The notes under the pieces are model-generated. The model saw only the letters and a program-made list of their open reading frames with translations. It ran no database searches and was not told where the DNA came from. From Streptomyces sp. SAI-135 (GTDB lineage Bacteria > Actinomycetota > Actinomycetes > Streptomycetales > Streptomycetaceae), in assembly GCF_029893805.1 (NCBI RefSeq), contig NZ_JARXYP010000002.1, positions 2,046,001 through 2,110,000 on the forward strand: DNA of 64,000 nt, given 5' to 3'. Below, piece after piece: positions 50,995-59,305 of this stretch. Made by a program: the position numbers and the translations under genes. Position 1 is the first letter of the stretch. The number at the start of each line of letters is the position of its first letter.

Positions 50995-51022
50995 CCTGAC
51001 CGGAGAACACCGGGAGGCACCG

Positions 51023-51060
51023 CCGACAGGTCCCCGCCGCAGCGCGCGGGGACCTGTCGG
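51023..51060 (+). terminator. Terminator of the His-rich gene
   Basis: Perfect 15-bp stem (51023-51037 with 51046-51060), eight-base loop, 28 bases after the stop codon. Confidence 0.88.
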
Positions 51061-51102
51061 CCTATCGTGGGCCGGATCACGTTCACCGTTCCCCCTGGAC
51101 GA

Positions 51103-51122
51103 CATACCGACCAGTCGGCATG
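51103..51122. promoter_or_regulatory. Candidate TetR operator upstream of the phosphotransferase-ACAD operon
   Basis: CATACCGACC-AGTCGGCATG is an almost perfect 20-base palindrome 38 bases before the phosphotransferase start. A related site (15 of 20 positions, GTCGGTATG half identical) is upstream of the divergent SDR-ligase-TetR operon. Such ACCGAC-type palindromes suit TetR dimers; binding by the TetR gene at 53433 is inferred. Confidence 0.62.
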
Positions 51123-51160
51123 ATGGTCCGTATCCGTTCACGCGCGCGTAAGGAGCCCTG

Positions 51161-52204
51161 ATGAGCCCCGACCATCCGCCAGGCCTCGACCTCGACCGGC
51201 TGCGTGGCCTGCTCGACCGTGAGCGGCCCGGCCTGGTGCAGGGCCCCCTGACCGGCCGGCTCATCGAGGGCGGACGGTCGAACCTCACGTACGCGGTGTC
51301 GGACGGCACCACGAAGTGGGTCGTACGACGGCCCCCGCTCGGCCATGTCCTCGCCACCGCGCACGACATGAAGCGCGAGCACCGGGTCATCAGCGCCCTG
51401 CACCGCACGGACGTGCCGGTCCCGAACCCGGTCCTGCTGTGCGAGGACCCCGCGAACGAGGCCGCGCCCGGATCGCCGTTCTACGTCATGGAGTTCGTCG
51501 AGGGCACCCCGTACCGCACCGCCGACCAGCTCGCCCCGCTGGGCCCCGAGCGCACCCGCGACGCCGTGCTGTCCCTGGTCGACACCCTCGTGGAACTGCA
51601 CGCGGTGGATCCGGCGGAGGTCGGACTCGCCGACTTCGGGCGCCCTGAGGGCTTCCTGGACCGTCAGCTGCGCCGCTGGGGCAAGCAGCTCGACGCCTCC
51701 CGCAACCGCGACCTGGCCGGCATCGACGAGCTGCACGCGACGCTCGGCCGACGTCTGCCCCGGTCCCCCGCGGCCACGGTCGTGCACGGCGACTACCGGC
51801 TCGACAACGTCCTGATGGGCGAGGACGACCGCATCAAGGCCATCCTCGACTGGGAGATGTCCACCCTCGGCGACCCGCTCACCGACCTCGGCCTGCTGGT
51901 GATGTACAGCCTGCCGCTGGGCATGCCCGACTCCCCGGTCTCCACGACCGCCGAGGCCCCGGGCCACCCGGACCCCGCCGAACTGATCGCGCGCTACGCC
52001 GAGCGCTCGGGCCGGGACGTCTCGGCGGTGTCCTGGTACACGGCGTTCGCCTGGTTCAAGCTCGCCGTGATCCTGGAGGGCATCCACTACCGCTACACCC
52101 AGGGCCAGACGGTCGGCCGCGGCTTCGACCGCATCGGCGATCTCGTCCCGGTCTTCATCCAGCACGGTCTGACCACTCTTCAAGACGGCATCCAGGAAGG
52201 CTGA
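51161..52204 (+). CDS. APH-like phosphotransferase associated with acyl-CoA dehydrogenase
   Basis: 347-residue protein kinase-like/aminoglycoside-phosphotransferase-fold enzyme. The nucleotide-binding N-lobe has N-L-T-Y-A-V and W-V-V-R-R-P-P. The catalytic loop is V-V-H-G-D-Y-R-L-D-N-V-L, and the metal-binding motif is I-L-D-W-E-M-S-T-L-G-D-P. This is the ACAD10/11-type group, which in mammals phosphorylates hydroxylated fatty acyl groups before an acyl-CoA dehydrogenase removes them. The ACAD gene follows after 5 bases, in the same arrangement. ATG at 51161 with AAGGAG upstream. It is probably not an antibiotic-resistance enzyme. Confidence 0.9.
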   Translation: MSPDHPPGLDLDRLRGLLDRERPGLVQGPLTGRLIEGGRSNLTYAVSDGTTKWVVRRPPLGHVLATAHDMKREHRVISALHRTDVPVPNPVLLCEDPANEAAPGSPFYVMEFVEGTPYRTADQLAPLGPERTRDAVLSLVDTLVELHAVDPAEVGLADFGRPEGFLDRQLRRWGKQLDASRNRDLAGIDELHATLGRRLPRSPAATVVHGDYRLDNVLMGEDDRIKAILDWEMSTLGDPLTDLGLLVMYSLPLGMPDSPVSTTAEAPGHPDPAELIARYAERSGRDVSAVSWYTAFAWFKLAVILEGIHYRYTQGQTVGRGFDRIGDLVPVFIQHGLTTLQDGIQEG

Positions 52205-52209
52205 TCCGC

Positions 52210-53424
52210 ATGGACTTCGCGTTCGACGCGCGCACCGAGGAGCTGCGCGCCAAGCTGCTCGCCTTCATGGACGAGTACGTCTACCCCGCCGAGGCCGTCG
52301 CGGAGGAGCAGCGGGCGCAGCTGGCCTCGCCGTGGGACACCCCGGCCGTGGTGGAGGAGCTGAAGGCGGAGGCGCGCAGGCAGGGCCTGTGGAACCTCTT
52401 CCTGCCCGATTCCGAGTACGGTGCCGGGCTGACCAACCTCCAGTACGCGCCGCTCGCCGAGATCACCGGCCGTTCCCCGCAGCTGGCGCCGACCGCGCTG
52501 AACTGCGCGGCGCCGGACACCGGCAACATGGAGGTGCTCGCCCAGTTCGGCGACGAGCAGCAGAAGAAGCAGTGGCTGGAGCCGCTGCTGGCCGGTGAGA
52601 TCCGCTCGGCGTTCGCGATGACCGAGCCGGAGGTCGCCTCCTCCGACGCCACCAACATCACCACGTACATCGAACGGGACGGCGACGACTACGTCGTCAC
52701 CGGCCGCAAGTGGTACATCTCCGGGGCGATGAACCCGGACTGCAAGATCTTCATCGTGATGGGCAAGACCGACCCGGACGGCGAGGACATCCGCCGCCAG
52801 CAGTCGATGATCCTGGTCCCGCGGGACACCCCCGGCGTCACGGTCAGGCGTGCGATGCAGGTCTTCGGCTACGAGGACCACTACCACGGCGGCCACGCCG
52901 AGGTGATCTTCGACCACGCGCGCGTGCCCGCCTCGAACCTGATCGGCGAGGAGGGCGGCGGGTTCGCCATCGCCCAGGCCCGCCTCGGCCCGGGCCGGAT
53001 CCACCACTGCATGCGGCTGATCGGCATGGCCGAGCGGGCGATCGAGCTGATGTGCCGGCGGGCCGTCTCCCGCACGGCCTTCGGCAAGGCCCTGGCCCAG
53101 CAGGGCGTGGTCCACAACTGGATCGCCGACGCGCGCGTGACCGTGGAGCAGCTGCGCCTGCTGGTCCTGAAGACGGCCTGGCTGATGGACACGGTCGGCA
53201 ACCGGGGCGCGCACACCGAGATCCAGTCCATCAAGATCGCCACGCCCCGCGCGGTCGTCGACATCATCGACCGGGCGATCCAGCTCCATGGCGCGGGCGG
53301 TGTCAGCCAGGACTTCCCGCTCGCCGAGCTGTACGCCGGCGCCCGCACCCTGATGATCGCGGACGGCCCGGACGAGGTGCACCAGCGCTCGCTGGCACGC
53401 CGGGAGCTGAAGAAGTACCTCTGA
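52210..53424 (+). CDS. Acyl-CoA dehydrogenase
   Basis: 404-residue FAD-dependent acyl-CoA dehydrogenase. FAD/substrate segments: A-F-A-M-T-E-P-E-V-A-S-S-D-A (about 136-149), W-Y-I-S-G-A-M-N (about 170-177), R-T-A-F-G-K and the C-terminal G-A-G-G-V-S-Q-D-F-P. It belongs to the ACAD10/11-like group with a long N-terminal helix domain. It oxidises an acyl-CoA to the enoyl-CoA, passing electrons to electron-transfer flavoprotein. ATG at 52210, the second gene of the phosphotransferase operon, tail-to-tail with the TetR gene. Confidence 0.95.
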   Translation: MDFAFDARTEELRAKLLAFMDEYVYPAEAVAEEQRAQLASPWDTPAVVEELKAEARRQGLWNLFLPDSEYGAGLTNLQYAPLAEITGRSPQLAPTALNCAAPDTGNMEVLAQFGDEQQKKQWLEPLLAGEIRSAFAMTEPEVASSDATNITTYIERDGDDYVVTGRKWYISGAMNPDCKIFIVMGKTDPDGEDIRRQQSMILVPRDTPGVTVRRAMQVFGYEDHYHGGHAEVIFDHARVPASNLIGEEGGGFAIAQARLGPGRIHHCMRLIGMAERAIELMCRRAVSRTAFGKALAQQGVVHNWIADARVTVEQLRLLVLKTAWLMDTVGNRGAHTEIQSIKIATPRAVVDIIDRAIQLHGAGGVSQDFPLAELYAGARTLMIADGPDEVHQRSLARRELKKYL

Positions 53425-53432
53425 CAGGCGCT

Positions 53433-54056
53433 CTACGGCCGCAGGGCCCGCAGGAGGAGGTCGGCCAGGTGGTCGGCCACCTCCTTCGGGCCCATCGGGC
53501 CGTCGGGGCGGTACCAGGTGGACAGGTGGTGGACCGAGCCGAAGTGGTAGTCCACGACGAGGTCGGCCGGGGTCGCCTTCGAGAAGACGCCGGCTTCCTG
53601 GCCCTCCTCGATGAGCGCGCGGAAGCGCTCGTGGTACTTGCGGCGCTCGGCCCGCACCTGCTTGTTCTTCTCCGGGCTCAGGTGGTGCATCGAGCGGAAG
53701 AAGATCATCGCGTCGTCGAGGTTCTCGATCGTGGTGACCACGACGTCCGCGGCGGCGGCCCGCAGCCGCTTCTCGATCGGCTCGTCGGCGTTCGCCAGCG
53801 CGTCCAGGCGCTCCTGCTGGACGCGCAGCACGCGCGCGTACACCTCGTGCAGGAGGTCGTCCTTGGAGCCGAAGTAGTGGTAAAGGGCTCCCTTGGTGAC
53901 ACCGGCCGCCTCGACGATCTCCTGCACGGAGGTGCGGTCGTAGCCCTGCTCGGCGAAGAGCCGGGTGGCGGCGGCCAGCAGCCGCTGCGGGACGGGCGTA
54001 CCGTCTCCGTCCGTCGTCCTGGGCACTGTGCCGCCACCTGCCTTCCGAGAGGTCAT
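53433..54056 (-). CDS. TetR-family regulator of the acyl-CoA genes
   Basis: 207-residue TetR repressor. The N-terminal HTH is L-F-A-E-Q-G-Y-D-R-T-S-V-Q-E-I-V-E-A-A-G-V-T-K-G-A-L at about residues 33-58. The C-terminal helical domain should bind the effector, probably an acyl-CoA given the operon. ATG at 54054-54056 sits in the stop of the ligase gene (ATGA), so it is the last gene of the SDR-ligase-TetR operon and would regulate its own transcript. Two matching palindromes upstream of this operon and of the divergent phosphotransferase-ACAD operon are its likely targets. Confidence 0.9.
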   Translation of the reverse strand: MTSRKAGGGTVPRTTDGDGTPVPQRLLAAATRLFAEQGYDRTSVQEIVEAAGVTKGALYHYFGSKDDLLHEVYARVLRVQQERLDALANADEPIEKRLRAAAADVVVTTIENLDDAMIFFRSMHHLSPEKNKQVRAERRKYHERFRALIEEGQEAGVFSKATPADLVVDYHFGSVHHLSTWYRPDGPMGPKEVADHLADLLLRALRP

Positions 54057-55720
54057 TCGCCGTTGTGCGGTCGGGAACGGAGTTCCCGACGGAGGATCTT
54101 GCCACTGGCCGTCTTCGGCAGCTCGGGCAGGATCTCCACCTGCCGTGGGTACTTGTAGGCCGCCAGTCTCTCCTTGCAGTACACGGCGAGCGCATCGGGG
54201 TCGGTTTCGACACCCGGACGGAGGCTGATGTACGCCTTGACGGTCTCCCCACGGTAGCCGTCGGGCACCCCGACGACGGCCGCCTCGCGCACCGCCGGAT
54301 GCGTGTACAGCACGTCCTCGACCTCGCGCGGCCACACCTTGAAGCCGGACGCGTTGATCATGTCCTTCTTGCGGTCGACGACGTACAGCCAGCCCTCGGG
54401 GTCCATGAACCCGATGTCGCCCGTGCGCAGCTCGCCGTCCGGGAAGGTCTCGGCGGTCGCGTCGGGACGGCGCCAGTAGCCGGGCACGACCTGGGGACCG
54501 CGCACGACGATCTCGCCCTGTTCCCCGAAGGGCACCTCGGCACCCTGCTCGTCGACGATCCGGACGACCGTGTCGGGCCCCGGCACGCCCACGGCGAGCG
54601 TCCCGGACACCGGGTCGACGGGTGCCTCCCGCTGGGGCGGCACGGACGCGCAGGGCGCGGTGCACTCGGTCAGCCCGTAGCCGTTGCGGATGTACGGCCC
54701 GAAACCGTCCCGGAACTTCTCCACCAGGGCGGGCGGCAGCGGGGCCCCGCCCGAGGAGATGTTGACGAAGGACGAGAAGTGCTCCGGGGTGACGTCCGGG
54801 TGGGCGGCCAGGGCCATGAACGCGGTCGAGGGGCCGACCGTGTAGTGCGGCCGGTGCTCGGCGAAGGCCTCCAGGACCACGCCCGCCTCGAAGCGGTACG
54901 TCAGCACGAGCGTGCCCACGCTGTTCAGACAGGCCCCGAGCTGGCAGACCATGCCGGTGATGTGGAACAGGGGCGCCAGGGCGTAGTACACGGGCGCCTC
55001 GGGCAGCCCGAGCCCGGTCCGCTGCCGCTCGGCGTTGTACATGATGTTGCCGTGCGTGTTGGTGGCGCCCTTGGGGGTGCCGCTGGTGCCGGACGTGTAG
55101 CTGATCAGCGCGATGTCCGAGGGCATGACGTCCCGTCCCCCGGGTGCCTTGTGCCCGGCCCTCGCGACCGCGGCCAGGTCGTCGGCGTCCTCGGCCTGCG
55201 GCAGCCGCTCGAAGGCGAGCACGCGCGCGTCCCCACGGGTCTGGAAGTCCAGCTCGCACCCGGTGAGCACGATCCGCACCGGCGAGCCGGCCGCCGTCTC
55301 GCGCAGATACGACTCCCAGGCCCGGTCGGAGCAGATCAGCGCGGCCACCTCGCCGTCCCGCAGGACATGGCCGACCTCCCCCGACTTGTACATGGGGTTG
55401 ACGGGCACGACGACCGCACCCGCCTTCCAGGCGCCGAGCAGCGCGAGCACGAACAGCGGCGAGTTCTGGAGCAGGATCGCCACCCGGTCGCCGCGCTCCA
55501 GACCGCGGGCGGCGAGGTGCCCGGCGACGGAGTCGCTGAGCTCGTCGACCTCGCGGTAGCCGAGCCGCCCGTCGAAGTAGGCGAGGAAGGGTCGCTCCGG
55601 CGCCTCGGCGGCGGCCCGGCGCAGGGCGTGCACCAGGGAGTCGTCGGGGGCGATCGGACCGCGCTGGGCCTCGCTGAGCAGGTCGAGCCAGGGCTTGGCG
55701 GCGTAACGGGACTCGCTCAT
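54053..55720 (-). CDS. Long-chain-type fatty acyl-CoA synthetase (AMP-forming)
   Basis: 555-residue ANL-superfamily ligase that activates a carboxylic acid with ATP and CoA. Motifs: phosphate loop I-S-Y-T-S-G-T-S-G-T-P-K-G, substrate/adenylate region N-G-Y-G-L-T-E, hinge-type L-R-T-G-D-I-G-F-M-D and the C-terminal catalytic Lys in K-T-A-S-G-K-I-L. ATG at 55718-55720 overlaps the SDR stop by four bases. The TetR gene overlaps its end. Substrate is probably a fatty or cyclic carboxylic acid handled with the SDR and ACAD genes; the exact chain cannot be read. Confidence 0.93.
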   Translation of the reverse strand: MSESRYAAKPWLDLLSEAQRGPIAPDDSLVHALRRAAAEAPERPFLAYFDGRLGYREVDELSDSVAGHLAARGLERGDRVAILLQNSPLFVLALLGAWKAGAVVVPVNPMYKSGEVGHVLRDGEVAALICSDRAWESYLRETAAGSPVRIVLTGCELDFQTRGDARVLAFERLPQAEDADDLAAVARAGHKAPGGRDVMPSDIALISYTSGTSGTPKGATNTHGNIMYNAERQRTGLGLPEAPVYYALAPLFHITGMVCQLGACLNSVGTLVLTYRFEAGVVLEAFAEHRPHYTVGPSTAFMALAAHPDVTPEHFSSFVNISSGGAPLPPALVEKFRDGFGPYIRNGYGLTECTAPCASVPPQREAPVDPVSGTLAVGVPGPDTVVRIVDEQGAEVPFGEQGEIVVRGPQVVPGYWRRPDATAETFPDGELRTGDIGFMDPEGWLYVVDRKKDMINASGFKVWPREVEDVLYTHPAVREAAVVGVPDGYRGETVKAYISLRPGVETDPDALAVYCKERLAAYKYPRQVEILPELPKTASGKILRRELRSRPHNGE

Positions 55721-56490
55721 CGGACCTCTTCCCACTTGCGCTGGAGGTGGTTCATGCCGGCCAGCCAGCGGTCCGGCTCGGTGGCCCGCGCCTGGTAGTA
55801 CTCGGCGACCTCGGGGTGCGGCAGGATCAGGAAGCGGTCCTCCTCGATCCCGCGGAACAGCGCCTCGGCCACGTCCTCCGGCTCGACGGCGGTCGGCCTG
55901 AGGACCAGGTCCCCCGCGGTGCCGGTGGCGGCGAGCATGTCCGTGCGCACACCCTGCGGGCAGATCGCGTGCACCTTGATCCCCCGGTGCCGGTACGTCA
56001 GCGACAGGTACTCGGCGAAGGCGTACGCCCCGTGCTTGGTGACGGCGTACGGGGCGGCCCCGATCATGGTCAGCAGCCCGGCGGCGGAAACGGTCGACAC
56101 GAACCGCCCGCTCCCCCGCTCCAGCCACCCGGGAAGCAGCGCGTGGGCGGCCCGTACATGGGCCATGACGTTGACGTCCCAGGAGGTGGCCCAGCCGGTC
56201 TCGTCGAGCGGCTCGTCGGCGTTCCCGCCCCCGAAGGCGACACCGGCGTTGGCGCAGTAGACGTCGACGACGCCGTTCAGGGCGTCACGAGCGTCGGCGA
56301 CCACATCGGAGGCGTCCCCGGCGACGGCGATCCCGCCGATCTCCTCGGCCACCGCCTTGGCCCGCCCGGCGTCCAGGTCGTTGACGACGACCCGGGCCCC
56401 CTCGGCGGCGAACCGCCGCGCGAGCGCAGCTCCGATGCCACCTCCCGCTCCGGTGACCACCACTCCGGCATCGTGCAGGGCTTCCACCAT
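55717..56490 (-). CDS. Short-chain dehydrogenase/reductase
   Basis: 257-residue SDR with an NAD(P)-binding T-G-A-G-G-G-I-G (about 12-19), N-A-G-V motif in C-A-N-A-G-V, and catalytic Ser-Tyr-Lys in S-T-V-S-A-A-G ... Y-A-V-T-K. ATG at 56488-56490 follows AAGGAG. First gene of an operon with an acyl-CoA ligase and a TetR regulator; a 3-hydroxyacyl-CoA or alcohol oxidation step is plausible. A candidate TetR operator lies 34 bases upstream. Confidence 0.93.
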   Translation of the reverse strand: MVEALHDAGVVVTGAGGGIGAALARRFAAEGARVVVNDLDAGRAKAVAEEIGGIAVAGDASDVVADARDALNGVVDVYCANAGVAFGGGNADEPLDETGWATSWDVNVMAHVRAAHALLPGWLERGSGRFVSTVSAAGLLTMIGAAPYAVTKHGAYAFAEYLSLTYRHRGIKVHAICPQGVRTDMLAATGTAGDLVLRPTAVEPEDVAEALFRGIEEDRFLILPHPEVAEYYQARATEPDRWLAGMNHLQRKWEEVR

Positions 56491-56523
56491 CGGTCTCCTT
56501 CGACTACGGCTCGACTGCGAGCC

Positions 56524-56543
56524 CAGACTAACCGGTCGGTATG
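56524..56543. promoter_or_regulatory. Candidate TetR operator upstream of the SDR-ligase-TetR operon
   Basis: CAGACTAACCGGTCGGTATG; its GTCGGTATG half is identical to the half-site upstream of the phosphotransferase operon, and 15 of 20 positions match the reverse complement of that site. It is 34 bases before the SDR start. The left half is degenerate, so affinity could be lower. Confidence 0.55.
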
Positions 56544-56563
56544 TATGAAGGAAGGGTGAGCGG

Positions 56564-56613
56564 ATTCCCCCAGGGGCGCGGGGAACTGCGCGACCGGCCA
56601 CGACGCACCCGCA
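56564..56613. repeat. Dispersed Streptomyces intergenic repeat, short form
   Basis: CCCCCAGGGGCGCGGGGAAC followed by TGCGCGACCGGCCACGACGC. It resembles the element at 50441 (shared GGCGCGGGG and GCGCGACC-GCC) and a well-known class of gap repeats in Streptomyces chromosomes. It lies between the SDR operon promoter and the NamZ gene. Confidence 0.6.
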
Positions 56614-56652
56614 CCCTGCCCACAACCCGCGGAAGCACCTAACGTGCACTGC

Positions 56653-57885
56653 ATGCGCCTATCCAGACGAACCCTGCTGACAGCAGCAACGGCAACGGCG
56701 TCACTCACCTCCGCATCCCCCACCCAAGCGGCCCACCACCGCAGACGCACCGGTTTCGAGAACCTGGCCGCATCCGGTTACGAACGACTCCACGGCCAGC
56801 GCATCGGCATCGTCACCAACCCCACCGGCGTGACCAGAGACGTCCACCACATCGTCGACGTGATGCACACCGACCCCAGGGTTCAGCTCACGGCAGTGTT
56901 CGGCCCCGAACACGGCTTCCGCGGCACCGCGCAGGCCGGCGGTTCCGAAGGCCGCCACGACGACCCCGCGACCGGCCTGCCCGTCTACGACACGTACCTG
57001 AAGAGCGGCCAGGCCCTCGCCGACATCTTCACCGCCTCCGCCGTGGACACGGTCGTCTTCGACATCCAGGACGTCGGCGCCCGCTTCTACACCTACATCT
57101 GGACCCTGTACGACTGCATGGAGGCGGCCCAGCTCGCCGGAAAGCGCTTCGTCGTGCTGGACCGCCCGAACCCGGTCACCGGCCGCGCGGCCCTCGGACC
57201 GGTCCTGCACCGGGAGTTCGCGACCTTCGTGGGCCGGCAGCCCATCTCCCAGGCACACGGCATGACCGTCGCGGAGCTGGCCCGGCTCTTCAACGGCGAG
57301 TTCCTCACCACCCCGGTCGCCCTGGACACGGTCCTGATGACGGGCTGGCGGCGCTCGCAGTTCTACGACGACTGGGACCTGCCCTGGGTCCCCCCGAGCC
57401 CAAACATGCCGACCCCCGACACCGCGCTGGTGTACTCCGGCACCTGTCTCTTCGAGGGCACGAACCTCTCCGAGGGCCGCGGCACCACCCGTCCCTTCGA
57501 ACTGCTGGGCGCGGAGGGCCTGGACGGCCGCTGGGCCGCGGCCGCGAACGAACTCGGCCTGCCCGGAGTGCACTTCAGGGAGGCCTACTTCGCGCCGACG
57601 TTCTCCAAGTTCCAGGGGAAGACGATCGGGGGCGTCCAGATCCACGTCCACGACAGGTCCGCCTACGACCCCGTCCGCACCGGAATCGCCCTGCTCGTGA
57701 CCGCCAAGCGGACCTGGTCCGGGTTCGGCTGGCGCGCCGACAACTGGATCGACAGGCTCACCGGTTCCGCCCGGGTCCGCACGATGATCGACGCCGGTGC
57801 GGACACCGACGAGGTCGTGGCGGGCTGGCGGGAGGAGCTGAGCGCTTTCCGGCGGATTCGAAAGAATTACCTCCTCTACGGATGA
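56653..57885 (+). CDS. Exo-beta-N-acetylmuramidase NamZ family (DUF1343), Tat-exported
   Basis: 410 residues. Tat-type signal L-S-R-R-T-L-L-T-A-A-T-A-T-A-S-L at about 3-18. The mature protein is DUF1343/NamZ: V-F-G-P-E-H-G-F-R-G near residue 86 carries the conserved Glu-His pair placed at the active site in NamZ of Tannerella. D-V-G-A-R-F-Y-T-Y and G-T-C-L-F-E-G-T-N-L-S-E-G-R-G-T are further signatures. It probably removes N-acetylmuramic acid from peptidoglycan fragments outside the cell. ATG 56653 was chosen; GTG 56644 is an alternative. No muropeptide uptake genes are adjacent. Confidence 0.9.
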   Translation: MRLSRRTLLTAATATASLTSASPTQAAHHRRRTGFENLAASGYERLHGQRIGIVTNPTGVTRDVHHIVDVMHTDPRVQLTAVFGPEHGFRGTAQAGGSEGRHDDPATGLPVYDTYLKSGQALADIFTASAVDTVVFDIQDVGARFYTYIWTLYDCMEAAQLAGKRFVVLDRPNPVTGRAALGPVLHREFATFVGRQPISQAHGMTVAELARLFNGEFLTTPVALDTVLMTGWRRSQFYDDWDLPWVPPSPNMPTPDTALVYSGTCLFEGTNLSEGRGTTRPFELLGAEGLDGRWAAAANELGLPGVHFREAYFAPTFSKFQGKTIGGVQIHVHDRSAYDPVRTGIALLVTAKRTWSGFGWRADNWIDRLTGSARVRTMIDAGADTDEVVAGWREELSAFRRIRKNYLLYG

Positions 57886-57957
57886 GGCGTGGAGTATGGC
57901 CAACTTCGCCCGGTAGCAGGACGATGCGCACCACTACGGGGGACGAGGTGGTGCGTG

Positions 57958-59271
57958 ATGGCGGATCCGGCGATGAGCGTGACGCCGTACTGGGAGCTGA
58001 CCTTCGACGCGGACGGCGACCCGGACACCGACCGGCGGGACCGGCTGCTCGCGGAGGTGGTGGACCGGGGCGTCCGGGACCTGGTCGTGTTCTGCCACGG
58101 CTGGAACAGCGACCGTTCGGGGGCGACCCGGCTCTACAGCCGCTTCTTCGAGCCGTTCCCGCAGCTCGCACCGACCGCGAGGCTCGGGTACGTGGGGGTC
58201 GTGTGGCCGTCCATGCGGTTCTCGGACGAGCCGATCCCGGACTTCCCGCGGGCCGTGGCCGCCGAGCTGCCGCCGCGGCCGGTGCTGGACAAGGACACCC
58301 GGCACGCGCTGCTGGAGACCTTTCCCGGACGGGCCACGGTGATCGACCAGCTAGCCCGGCTGCTGGACCAGCAGCCGCGTGAGGAAGCGGAGTTGGAGGA
58401 GTTCGGGCGGCTGGTGCGGATGCTCGTGGAGGTCGTGCCGCCGGGGCCGCAGGCGCTGTTCGCGGCGGACACGCTGGCGGAGGGGGTGCCGCAGGACGAG
58501 CCGGAGATCCTCGCCGGGCCTGCGGCGGCGGTGTGCGAGGAGTTCGCGCAGGCCCTCCACCGTCTCGAATCGCCCGCCGACGTACAGGAGTTCACGATTC
58601 CCAACCCGTGGGACGGGGCGCACGAACTGCTGCGGCAGGGCACCTACTACGCGATGAAGCGGCGGGCGGGCACGGTCGGCGAGCGCGGGCTCGGCCGGGT
58701 CGTCGGGCAGCTCGCGGCGGCGGCGCCCGGGGTGCGCGTGCATCTCGTGGGGCACAGCTTCGGCGGACGGCTGGTGTCGTTCGCGCTGCGCGGACTGCCG
58801 GAGGGCGTGCGGACGGTCAAGTCCGTGACGCTGCTCCAAGGGGCCTTCTCGCACTACGCGTTCGCGTCCCGGCTGCCGCACGACGCACGGGCGGGAGGCG
58901 TGCTCCAGGGGCAGCAGAACCGTGTCGACGGACCGCTCGTGTGCTGTTTCTCCAGCCATGACTCGGCGCTCGCCACGCTGTACCCGCTGGCCTCGCGGAT
59001 GGCGGGGGACGCCCGGGGCGTGGCGGCCTTCGACCTCGGCCGGACGCTGGGCGCCAAGTGGGGGGCGATGGGCCACGACGGCGTGCAGTCGGTGCCGGAC
59101 ACGCCGTCCGTCAAGCTGGCCGACGCCCTGCGGAAGCTGCCCGTGAAGGGCTGTGTGAACGTCGACACGGCCGCCGTCGTCAGACGCGGCGGACCGCCCG
59201 CGGGGGCGCACAGCGACATCTGCCACCGCGAGCTGGCCCAGCTGGTGCTGGCGGCGGGCCGTATCCACTGA
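57958..59271 (+). CDS. Alpha/beta-hydrolase-fold protein
   Basis: 437 residues. An N-terminal oxyanion-type H-G-W-N-S (V-V-F-C-H-G-W-N-S) is at about residues 46-54. The nucleophile elbow is V-G-H-S-F-G-G at about 271-277. A His in the C-terminal part would complete the triad. An inserted helical segment (about 110-190) is probably a lid. No signal peptide. The substrate is unknown. ATG 57958 directly follows a GTG at 57955, either of which may be used. It converges with the penicillin-acylase gene, 34 bases between stops. Confidence 0.78.
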   Translation: MADPAMSVTPYWELTFDADGDPDTDRRDRLLAEVVDRGVRDLVVFCHGWNSDRSGATRLYSRFFEPFPQLAPTARLGYVGVVWPSMRFSDEPIPDFPRAVAAELPPRPVLDKDTRHALLETFPGRATVIDQLARLLDQQPREEAELEEFGRLVRMLVEVVPPGPQALFAADTLAEGVPQDEPEILAGPAAAVCEEFAQALHRLESPADVQEFTIPNPWDGAHELLRQGTYYAMKRRAGTVGERGLGRVVGQLAAAAPGVRVHLVGHSFGGRLVSFALRGLPEGVRTVKSVTLLQGAFSHYAFASRLPHDARAGGVLQGQQNRVDGPLVCCFSSHDSALATLYPLASRMAGDARGVAAFDLGRTLGAKWGAMGHDGVQSVPDTPSVKLADALRKLPVKGCVNVDTAAVVRRGGPPAGAHSDICHRELAQLVLAAGRIH

Positions 59272-59305
59272 CCCGCCGCCAACCGCCTTACCTGCGCCGG
59301 TCCTT

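Noticed and set aside
50995..51160. Zur or NikR type operator near the His-rich gene
   Set aside because: No matching palindrome seen before the gene; the palindrome at 51103 fits the downstream acyl-CoA operon instead.
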